From positions 1 through 28,056 of the forward strand of contig JOHN01000084.1 in the NCBI GenBank assembly GCA_000719695.1: a stretch of 28,056 nt of DNA. The letters run 5' to 3'. Under the pieces are notes generated by a model. That model saw nothing but the letters and a program-made list of their open reading frames with translations, made no database searches and had not been told where the DNA came from. The position numbers and the translations under genes were made by a program. This document shows positions 22,123 through 28,056 of the stretch, one piece after another. Within the stretch, counting starts at the first letter, position 1. Each line of letters opens with the position of its first letter. This DNA comes from Streptomyces sp. NRRL F-6131 (GTDB lineage: Bacteria; Actinomycetota; Actinomycetes; Streptomycetales; Streptomycetaceae).

Positions 22123-22160
22123 CTATGCCCTAATTATACTATGTTGGGCATAGTTTCCAA
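22123..22160 (-). promoter_or_regulatory. Serine integrase promoter with overlapping inverted repeat
   Basis: On the minus strand TTGGAA (22160-22155), a 16-bp spacer and a perfect TATAAT (22138-22133) precede the start at 22119. Perfect arms CTATGCCC (22123-22130) and GGGCATAG (22146-22153) bracket the -10. The right arm is also part of the attP arm, so integrase or a repressor bound there would block its own promoter. Confidence 0.65.
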
Positions 22161-22190
22161 AGCTTTGAGCGGCCTCAACGCCCACTACAC
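22144..22190. other. attR (element / mug junction)
   Basis: Element arm TTGGGCATAGT (22144-22154), core AGCGG (22168-22172), then host sequence encoding LNAHYTL of mug. The inferred crossover is GG at 22171-22172. It is the partner of attL at 545-588, offset by exactly 21611 bp. Confidence 0.8.
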
Positions 22191-22242
22191 GCTGGACGCG
22201 CTGGCCGCCGAGTTCGCCGGGCTCCGCACGGCACTGGACTGA
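22168..22242 (+). pseudogene. mug: Displaced native 3' end of mug
   Basis: The frame SGLNAHYTLDALAAEFAGLR, then TALD and a stop, is the expected MUG C-terminus and continues residues 170 onward of the gene at 50-667. It is cut off from its 5' part by the element. An element-derived ATG at 22141 is in frame and could yield a 33-aa peptide, but there is no ribosome site. Confidence 0.85.
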
Positions 22243-22276
22243 CCCGGCGCCGGGTCGGTCCGGTGCCGCACCGGCC

Positions 22277-22380
22277 GGTCGGGCACAGGGGTCGGGAACG
22301 GGGGTCGGGCACAGGGGTCGGGAACGGGGGTCGGGCACAGGGGTCAGGAACGGAGGTCGGGCACAGGGGTCAGGAACGGA
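22277..22380. repeat. 26-bp G-rich tandem repeat, four copies
   Basis: Four consecutive 26-bp units begin at 22277, 22303, 22329 and 22355. Each is two similar 13-mers (GGTCGGGCACAGG and GGTCGGGAACGGG). Units 1-2 and 3-4 differ by G-to-A changes. The last unit runs into the final codons and stop of the response regulator gene (22370-22372). The repeat may act as a transcription end signal or G-quadruplex between convergent mug and the regulator. Confidence 0.92.
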
Positions 22381-23017
22381 GGAACTGCAGCACCGCCAGC
22401 ACCCGGCGGTGCGTCTCCTCGGCCGGGGGCAGGTCCAGCTTCATCAGGATGTTGCCGATGTGCTTGCCCACCGCCGCCTCCGACACCACCAGCTCCCGGC
22501 AGATCGACGCGTTCGACCGGCCCTCCGCCATCAGGGCCAGCACCTCGCGCTCGCGCGGGGTCAGCCGCTCCAGCGGGTCCCGCCGGCGGCGCAGCAGCTG
22601 CCGGACCACCTCCGGGTCCACCACCGTCCCGCCGGCCGCCACCTCGGCGACCGCCGCCACGAACTCCTCGATCTGACCGATCCGGTCCTTCAGCAGGTAG
22701 CCGACGCCCGAACCGTCCCCGGAGTCCAGCAGCTCCGCCGCGTACGAGTGCTGCACGTACTGGCTGAGCACGAGCACCGGCAGGCCCGGGCGTCGCTCGC
22801 GCAGGGCGACGGCCGCGCGCAGCCCCTCGTCGGTCTGCCCCGGCGGCATCCGGACGTCGGTGACGACGAGGTCCGGCCGGTGCTCCTCGGTCGCCGCACG
22901 CAACGCCTCGGCGTCGCCCACCGCCGCCACCACCCGGTGCCCGAACCGGGCCAGCAACCCGACCAGCCCCTCCCGGAGCAGGACGCCGTCCTCGGCGAGC
23001 ACGATCCTCAGGTTCAT
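22370..23017 (-). CDS. NarL/LuxR-family response regulator
   Basis: The 215-aa protein has a receiver domain (1-120) with acidic Glu9/Asp10, phospho-acceptor Asp54 (LVVTDVRMPP) and Lys in GYLLKD at about 107. The C-terminal LuxR-type HTH (about 150-205) contains LTPREREVLALMAEG, then ICRELVVSEAAVGKHIGNIL. It is phosphorylated by the kinase encoded immediately upstream, whose stop overlaps this start (ATGA, 23017-23014). The dyads at 24335-24525 are its likely targets. The C-terminus is encoded inside the tandem repeat. Confidence 0.93.
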   Translation of the reverse strand: MNLRIVLAEDGVLLREGLVGLLARFGHRVVAAVGDAEALRAATEEHRPDLVVTDVRMPPGQTDEGLRAAVALRERRPGLPVLVLSQYVQHSYAAELLDSGDGSGVGYLLKDRIGQIEEFVAAVAEVAAGGTVVDPEVVRQLLRRRRDPLERLTPREREVLALMAEGRSNASICRELVVSEAAVGKHIGNILMKLDLPPAEETHRRVLAVLQFLRS

Positions 23018-24300
23018 CGGGGCGGTTCTCCTCCGTCGGCCGGGGCGCAGGGGATGTCCACCCGCACCAGGGTCGGCCCGCCGGGTGGACTGCTGACCGT
23101 CAGTGTGCCGTCCACGACCGCGACCCGGTCGGCCAGCCCGGTCAGTCCGCTGCCGCGCCCCGGGTCGGCACCGCCGCGGCCGTCGTCCACCACCTCGATG
23201 GTCAACCGCCCGTCCGCGTACCGGCCCTCGACGCTCGCCGTGCCCGCGCCGCTGTGCTTGGCGACGTTGGCGAGGGCCTCGGTGACGGCGAAGTAGCCCG
23301 CCGACTCGACCGGCGCCGGGAGCCGGCCGGGCAGCGCGAAGCGGACGGCGACCGGGACGGGCGAACGGTCGGCGGCGTCCGCGCAGGCCTCCGGAAGGCC
23401 GCGGTCGGTGAGCACCCGGGGGTGGATGCCGTTGATGAGCTCCCGCAGTTCGGCGAGCACCTCGCCGGCCTCCCGCTGCGCTTCGGTGAGCCGGGCGGCC
23501 AGCGGCCCGTCCGGCGGGGCGTCGAGGCGGGCGAGTCCGAGCGTCATCCGCAGGGCCACCAGACGCTGCTGGGCGCCGTCGTGCAGATCGCGTTCGATCC
23601 GGCGCCGCTCCGCCTCGAAGGCGTCCACCAGTCGGGCGCGGGAGCGGACCAGCTCACCGATCCGCCACTCCTGCCGGCCGGGCCCGAGCAGCCGCCGGAC
23701 CAGGCCCGCCCGGGCGACCGCCACCAGCGCCAGCGGGCGGCCGAGGAGCGGCAGGAGGGCCAGTCCGGCCAGTCCGCACAGGCCCGCCACCCCGAGCGAG
23801 TGGACCTGCCAGATTTTGAGGACGTTGACCTGCTCGCCGTCGAGCAGCAGCAGTGGGACGGCGGCGAGCAGATCGGCGGGGACGACGAGGGCAGCGCCGA
23901 CCACCGTCAGGTCGAGCGGCCAGAGCACGAATGCGGCGAGCACGGTGAAGCCCAGCTCCCGCCAGGTCGCCCGCTCCCGGTAGCGCAGGCGCAGCCAGGC
24001 AGCGAGGCCGGGGCGGTCGGGAACGCGGTGCGGGTCGGGCACCCGGGCGCCGTCCAGGAACCGGGCCAGCCGGCGCTCCCAGGCCGCGACCGGCAGCCCG
24101 ACCAGGGCGAGCGCGGCCAGCAACGGCAGCCCGACCAGCAGCGCCGCCAGCACTCCGCCGGCGGCCAACGACACCAGCAGTCCTGCGCAGAGCAGCAGCC
24201 CGGTCAGACCGGTCGCCACCAGGTACCCCGCCGCCCGCCACGGCGCCGCCGCCCGCAGGAACCCCAACCGCAGCACCGGCTGCCGCCGGGTGGTGTCCAT
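23014..24300 (-). CDS. NarL-type sensor histidine kinase
   Basis: The start at ATG 24300 (428 aa) is preferred over 24342 because GAAGGGAAGAG lies just upstream and the upstream codons look non-coding. The protein has about five or six hydrophobic segments, including LVATGLTGLLLCAGLLVSLA and the Leu-rich helices near 125-200, without a large sensor loop. The HisKA_3 dimerisation box is ERRRIERDLHDGAQQR with His240. The HATPase domain contains EALANVAKHS, VDDGRGG and GLTGLADRV. It is the partner of the response regulator. The signal is unknown; membrane stress is typical of this class, by inference. Confidence 0.92.
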   Translation of the reverse strand: MDTTRRQPVLRLGFLRAAAPWRAAGYLVATGLTGLLLCAGLLVSLAAGGVLAALLVGLPLLAALALVGLPVAAWERRLARFLDGARVPDPHRVPDRPGLAAWLRLRYRERATWRELGFTVLAAFVLWPLDLTVVGAALVVPADLLAAVPLLLLDGEQVNVLKIWQVHSLGVAGLCGLAGLALLPLLGRPLALVAVARAGLVRRLLGPGRQEWRIGELVRSRARLVDAFEAERRRIERDLHDGAQQRLVALRMTLGLARLDAPPDGPLAARLTEAQREAGEVLAELRELINGIHPRVLTDRGLPEACADAADRSPVPVAVRFALPGRLPAPVESAGYFAVTEALANVAKHSGAGTASVEGRYADGRLTIEVVDDGRGGADPGRGSGLTGLADRVAVVDGTLTVSSPPGGPTLVRVDIPCAPADGGEPPR

Positions 24301-24334
24301 CGCGCTCTTCCCTTCCCCCTCGGACCGCCAGATA

Positions 24335-24525
24335 TTGGTCACTTGACCAACAATGCCCTGGGACTATTGTTCGTCAACCCAATAGCGAGAGCGCGACCGT
24401 CGCCCCACCCACTCGGAGCACTATTGGTCACTCAACCAATAGCTGCCACGAGGGCGCACTATTGGTCGTCTGACCATTGGCCGCTTGCACAACATTGGCT
24501 ACCCGATCATTGGCCACCCGACCAA
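24335..24525. promoter_or_regulatory. Operator array: seven 7-2-7 inverted heptamers (TTGGTCA type)
   Basis: The dyads are centred at 24342.5, 24374.5, 24431.5, 24469.5, 24484.5, 24502.5 and 24518.5. The first is perfect: TTGGTCA-CT-TGACCAA. The others are degenerate (for example TTGGTCA-CT-CAACCAA, TTGGTCG-TC-TGACCAT, TTGGCCA-CC-CGACCAA). A 7-2-7 palindrome is the known binding geometry of NarL-type regulators. The array starts 35 bp upstream of the kinase gene. The rest of the gap, 24526-24861, is a C-rich stretch in which I see no gene or clear promoter. Confidence 0.75.
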
Positions 24526-24861
24526 CACTGCCCCCACCGCCGACCACCCACCCTAGAGGTCTGCCGACGGCCCGTCGGTAGGGCCGGGCCCACCTCCGCC
24601 CCGGCTCCCCCTGTTTCCCGGCCTCCCCCGCCTCCCCCGCCTCCCGCCGACCGGACCTCCCGCGCCCCACCAGCAGCCGCACCGACCGACGCCCGCCTGC
24701 CCGCCTGCCCGCGTGCACCCACCAGCACCCGCCCGCCCCGCGCCGGAAGTCGGCACGGCCGACTTCCCGCGCACGACCCCTACGGGTAGGGCCTGCCCCA
24801 CCTTCCGCAGTGGCCCCTGGCCCGCTGCGCCGCCCCACCCCGTGACGGTTCGCTGGACGCC

Positions 24862-26904
24862 ATGAGAATGCTGCGGATCGCGTTGAAGTCCCTGAAGGCC
24901 CGCCAGGTGTCGCTGCTCGGCGCCTTCCTCGCGCTCGCCCTGGGCGTCGCGATGACCGCCGTCATGTTGCTCGGCCTCGCCTCCGCGCTCGGCGCTCCCC
25001 GCGGAGAGGACCTCGTCCCACTGGTCGCCGCGCTCGGCACCGCCGGTGGGGTGAGCGCGTTCGTCTCGGCGTTCGTCGTCGCCTCCACCTACTCCTACGC
25101 CGTCGCCCAGCGCCGTCGCGAACTCGGTCTGCTCCGGCTCGCCGGTGCCACCCGCGCGCAGGTCCGCCGCACCGTCCTCGTCGAGGCGATGCTGCTCGCC
25201 GGGGTCGCCTCCGCCACGGGCTGTCTGCTGGGCCGGCTCGGCGCCCCCGCGCTCGTCCGGTGGCTCTCCGAGGTGGACATGGCCCCGCCCGGCTTCACCC
25301 TCGCCCCCGCCGCCTGGCCGCTGCCCGCCGCGTTCGGCACCGGGCTGCTGGTCGCCCTCGCCGGCGTGGCCGTCGCCGCCCGCCGGGCCGGCCGGGTCGG
25401 ACCGCTGGACGCCCTGCGGGCGGCCGACCTCGACACCGGCGTGCTGACCGCCGGCCGACTCCTCACCGGCCTCGGCCTGCTGCTCACCGCCGCCGCCCTG
25501 GCCGGCACCGCACTCGCCACCGACCCCGCCGACCTGCTGCACCGCAAGACCTGGACCACCCAGCCGATGTGGCTGATCTCCGCGGCCGGCCTGCTCTCCC
25601 CGCTGCTGGCGCCGCCGCTGGTCCGCCTCCTCGGCCGCGCCCCCGCCCGGCTCCTCCCCGCCCGGTTCACCGGGTACGCCGGCCGCCTGGTGCCCGCCAA
25701 CGCCGCCGCCGCGCTCCGCCGCACGGGCGCGGTGGCCGCACCGGTGCTGGTCGCGGTGGCGCTGACCGGTTCGCTGGCGGGGGCGCTGGACACGGTGGGC
25801 GCCGCCCGTTCCGCCGAGACCCGTGCCCGCACCGCCGCCGACCTGGTCGTCGTCCCGAGCCCCGGCCCCGCCGGCCCCGCCGGCCCCGTCGACCCCACGG
25901 GCCCGCTGCTCGCGGCACTGCGCGCCGTCCCCGGCGTGGCGGCGCTCTCCCCCACCGGACCGGCCACCCTCGCTCTCGTCGAACCGGACGGCGTGACGGT
26001 CCGCTCCGAGGCACGGGTGGCCGCCGATCCGGCCGGGTTGGCCGCGCTCTCCCGACTGCCCCTGCTGGCCGGCTCGCCGACCGATCTCGACGACAACTCC
26101 CTCGTACTGCCCGCCGAGTGGGGGCACACGACCGTCGGAGAGGCGGTCCCGGTGGTCCGCGCCGACGGCAGCCGGACCACCCTGCGGGTGGCAGCCGTCC
26201 TGCGGGACGGTCTCGCCGACAACGGCCTGTACGTGACCGCGGCCAACGCCCCGGGCGCCCGCGTCGACCGGGTCGACGTCCGCCTCTCGCCCACAGCCCG
26301 CACCGCACCGACAGCACCCACCACGCGCACCGACGCCGACGCCACCGCCACACACACCGACGCCGACGCCGCCACCATCGCCACCGCCACCGCCACGACC
26401 GCCATCTCCCGCACCGCCGCCGACGTCCGCACCGCCGTACTGCCCTACGGCGCCACCGTGTTCACCCGCGACGAGTGGCTCGCCGCCTCCTCGCCCGACG
26501 GCCGGACCGCCTGGCTGCGCATCCTGCTCGTCCTCGGACTGGCCCTCGTGTACACCGGCATCGCGCTCGCGAACACCCTGCTCATGGCCACCGCCGACCG
26601 CCGTCGTGAACTCGCCATGCTCCGGTTGGCCGGAGCGACCCGGGCGCAGGTCGTCCGCCTGGTGACCGCGGAGGCGGTCCTGGTGACGGCGGTCGGCGCG
26701 GTGCTCGGCTGCGTGGTCGCCACCGTCCAGCTCGGGCTCATGCACGCCGCGTTGGCCGTGCTCCACGTCCCCGCCCCGCTCGCCGTCCCCTGGCGGGCGG
26801 TGGGTGCGGTGACGGTCGGCGCGCTGTTGCTCGCCGCCGTCTGCGCCGTCCCGGCCGCCGCCTGGGCCCTGCGCCACCGGCCGGTCACCGCCGCCGCCCG
26901 CTGA
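24862..26904 (+). CDS. ABC transporter permease with two FtsX domains
   Basis: The 680-aa permease has a short N-terminal MRMLRIALKSLKARQ start and a first FtsX domain (about 15-180, with RRRELGLLRLAGATRAQVRR). Central transmembrane helices follow (about 200-310), then an extracytoplasmic region (about 320-545) ending in a Thr/Ala/Asp-rich low-complexity stretch (about 474-510). The second FtsX domain (about 550-675) repeats the motif as RRRELAMLRLAGATRAQVVR. This is the MacB-like type VII exporter architecture used for peptide or lipid export and antimicrobial resistance. The ATPase subunit that normally precedes it is absent from the window. It probably belongs to the two-component regulon, given the operator array upstream. 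Confidence 0.88.
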   Translation: MRMLRIALKSLKARQVSLLGAFLALALGVAMTAVMLLGLASALGAPRGEDLVPLVAALGTAGGVSAFVSAFVVASTYSYAVAQRRRELGLLRLAGATRAQVRRTVLVEAMLLAGVASATGCLLGRLGAPALVRWLSEVDMAPPGFTLAPAAWPLPAAFGTGLLVALAGVAVAARRAGRVGPLDALRAADLDTGVLTAGRLLTGLGLLLTAAALAGTALATDPADLLHRKTWTTQPMWLISAAGLLSPLLAPPLVRLLGRAPARLLPARFTGYAGRLVPANAAAALRRTGAVAAPVLVAVALTGSLAGALDTVGAARSAETRARTAADLVVVPSPGPAGPAGPVDPTGPLLAALRAVPGVAALSPTGPATLALVEPDGVTVRSEARVAADPAGLAALSRLPLLAGSPTDLDDNSLVLPAEWGHTTVGEAVPVVRADGSRTTLRVAAVLRDGLADNGLYVTAANAPGARVDRVDVRLSPTARTAPTAPTTRTDADATATHTDADAATIATATATTAISRTAADVRTAVLPYGATVFTRDEWLAASSPDGRTAWLRILLVLGLALVYTGIALANTLLMATADRRRELAMLRLAGATRAQVVRLVTAEAVLVTAVGAVLGCVVATVQLGLMHAALAVLHVPAPLAVPWRAVGAVTVGALLLAAVCAVPAAAWALRHRPVTAAAR

Positions 26905-26968
26905 CCGGCGAAGCTGCCGGGCCGGCGCCACCGCCACTCCGGTCCATCCCGCTACCGCCGGACCACGG

Positions 26969-27892
26969 TCACCGGTCCGGCACCGCCGCCAACCCCTCCG
27001 GCAGGGCCCGCCCGCGCAGTTCCCGCAGCTCGCGGATCAGTGCCCGCACGGCCGCCGTGCCCGCCAGCTCCGGCGTCGTCACATATCCGACGTACCGGCT
27101 CGGCGGGCGCGGCCCGAGGTCGGTGACGGCCAGCCCCGGCGGGGCGCCGAGCAGAGCGGTCCGGGGCATGATCGCCATGCCCAGGCCCTGGGAGACCAGG
27201 GAGACGGCCACCGTGTCGTCCTCGACGTCGATGGTCGCGGGCGGGATCCAGTCCTGGCGGTCCCACCAGTCCCGGGTGTAGGAGCCGCAGTTCTCGTCCC
27301 AGTCGACCAACGGCAGTCCGCGCGGCGCCGGGTGTCCGGCCGGGTGCGCGAGCGCGTACGTCTCCTCGAACAGCCGGGCCGCGACCAGGCCGGGGACGGG
27401 CGGTGGCGCGGCCGGGTCGAGGGTCGCGAGGCCGAGGTCGGCCCGGCCCTCCGCGACCTCCCCGGCGGTGCCCCGACCGATCTCGCGGACGATCCGCACC
27501 TGCGGCGTGAGCCCCGGGTGGCGGGCCGTCAGCCGGGCCAGGACGGGCGGCAGGAGATGGGCGGCGACGCTGCGGAACGCGGCGATCCGCAGGGTCCCGG
27601 TGGCCTCCCCGGCCGCGTCCCCCGCCCCGGCCGCACGGACCTCCGGGCCCATCGCCGCCAGCAGCCGCAGGATCCGCCGGGCGTACGCGACGGCCCGCTC
27701 CCCGGCCTCGGTCGGGCGCGCGCCGTGGCGCCCGCGGTCGAACAGCACCGCGCCGAGCTTCCGTTCGCAGGCGCGCACGGCGTGCGAGACGGCGGACTGA
27801 CTGCTGTCCAGGCGCGCGGCGGCGGCCGTGAACCCCTGTTCCTCGGCCACGGCGACGAGGACACGCAGTTCCTGCGGGGCGAGATCGATCAT
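26969..27892 (-). CDS. LysR-family transcriptional regulator
   Basis: About 307 aa if started at ATG 27892 (MIDLAPQELRVLVAVAEEQG); a start at 27916 adds 8 residues but would lie within the operator repeat. The winged HTH is at 1-60 (FTAAAARLDSSQSAVSHAVRACERKLGAVLF). The LysR substrate domain follows from about 90 (TGTLRIAAFRSVAAHLLPPVLARL). It regulates in response to a small co-inducer, which is unknown. It converges on the permease gene with a 64-bp gap. The target is probably a divergent gene just outside the right edge. Confidence 0.92.
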   Translation of the reverse strand: MIDLAPQELRVLVAVAEEQGFTAAAARLDSSQSAVSHAVRACERKLGAVLFDRGRHGARPTEAGERAVAYARRILRLLAAMGPEVRAAGAGDAAGEATGTLRIAAFRSVAAHLLPPVLARLTARHPGLTPQVRIVREIGRGTAGEVAEGRADLGLATLDPAAPPPVPGLVAARLFEETYALAHPAGHPAPRGLPLVDWDENCGSYTRDWWDRQDWIPPATIDVEDDTVAVSLVSQGLGMAIMPRTALLGAPPGLAVTDLGPRPPSRYVGYVTTPELAGTAAVRALIRELRELRGRALPEGLAAVPDR

Positions 27893-27910
27893 GCGGACGA
27901 CGCTACCCGG

Positions 27911-27949
27911 ATCCATCGATTCCGTTCATGGAACGGGCCCATCCATCGA
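27911..27949. promoter_or_regulatory. Candidate LysR operator
   Basis: The palindrome CCGTTC-ATG-GAACGG (27922-27936) is flanked by direct repeats ATCCATCGA at 27911-27919 and 27941-27949, exactly 30 bp apart. It lies directly upstream of the LysR start, where such regulators bind. The rest of the edge (27950-28056) is C-rich with no gene visible. Confidence 0.6.
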
Positions 27950-28056
27950 CCCGGACCCCTGCCCCACCACACCCCCGCCTCCCTACGGTGATCATCACCG
28001 CGCACCGCACCGCCCACAACACCCGCCTGCCCGCCGTCCCACCCACCCCCCTCGAC

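Larger units (their letters stand above)
561..22171. mobile_element. Integrated mobile element in mug, about 21.6 kb
   Basis: The boundaries come from a split host gene. The mug 5' part ends at about 561 and its native 3' end resumes at about 22172. The junctions share AGCGG (557-561 and 22168-22172). A large serine integrase reads inward from the right boundary, as is usual for such elements. The element also holds a tyrosine integrase with excisionase and its own attP, two VirD4/TraG-like ATPases each paired with a Replic_Relax protein, and cargo genes. It lacks a recognisable relaxase, VirB4, TraB/FtsK translocase or Rep, so it is neither a typical actinomycete AICE nor a typical phage: no capsid, terminase or tail genes are seen. 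Integrative conjugative or mobilizable element is the best label, by inference. Confidence 0.88.

Noticed and set aside
561..22171. Prophage
   Set aside because: No terminase, portal, capsid, tail or lysis genes are visible; the transfer ATPases point to a conjugative or mobilizable element instead.
22277..22380. CRISPR array
   Set aside because: The units are directly tandem without spacers and are G-rich; no cas genes are present.
24553..26937. Long minus-strand ORF (794 aa) opposite the ABC permease
   Set aside because: Gly/Arg-rich low-complexity translation typical of an antisense frame in high-GC DNA; the plus-strand frame has clear FtsX domains.

Overview
The window comes from a high-GC actinomycete of the Streptomyces/Kitasatospora type. 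The evidence is very high third-position GC, frequent GTG starts, and XRE-TPR, HATPase and FtsX-permease genes of the kind common in that group. It shows one integrated mobile element of about 21.6 kb (about 561-22171) inside a chromosomal mug gene (G/U-mismatch DNA glycosylase), followed by ordinary chromosome.

Junctions. The 5' part of mug is at the left end (50 to about 561). Its original 3' end (SGLNAHYTL...) lies beyond the element at about 22168-22242. The two junctions share AGCGG. When the element ends are joined on paper, they form a dyad matching at 20 of 28 positions per arm, with its axis exactly inside AGCGG. This is what an attP for the large serine integrase at the right end (20692-22119) should look like. 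The element supplies a replacement mug 3' end, so the left copy still encodes a full-length chimeric glycosylase.

Element layout. (1) 703-4331: accessory genes, comprising a 5-formyl-THF cyclo-ligase-like protein, an XRE-TPR regulator, two resolvase-like proteins without the catalytic serine, a HATPase and a small protein. (2) 4439-6137: two leftward genes, one encoding a single-span membrane protein. (3) 6314-10393: a rightward operon of small, mostly membrane proteins, then a VirD4/TraG-like ATPase and a replication-relaxation (Replic_Relax) protein. (4) 10491-12791: a mosaic centre of lower GC with two small genes, a tyrosine integrase, its excisionase, and an apparently unused attP with a tRNA-Thr 3' half as core. 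(5) 12871-16042: a second, paralogous ATPase plus Replic_Relax pair, facing the first. (6) 16.1-20.7 kb: an AT-rich membrane-protein gene, a large secreted beta-propeller/SGNH hydrolase, a DUF3846-like protein and small unknowns, most followed by intrinsic terminators. (7) The serine integrase.

No canonical relaxase, VirB4, FtsK/TraB-type translocase or plasmid Rep gene is visible. The duplicated ATPase-Replic_Relax modules are therefore the best candidates for DNA processing or transfer. Two integrases plus two transfer modules suggest a composite of two ancestral elements.

Chromosome to the right (22.27-28 kb): a G-rich 26-bp tandem repeat; a NarL/LuxR-type response regulator and histidine kinase (overlapping ATGA); an intergenic array of seven 7-2-7 inverted heptamers (TTGGTCA type), probably bound by that response regulator; a two-FtsX-domain ABC permease without an adjacent ATPase; and a LysR regulator with a palindromic upstream region.
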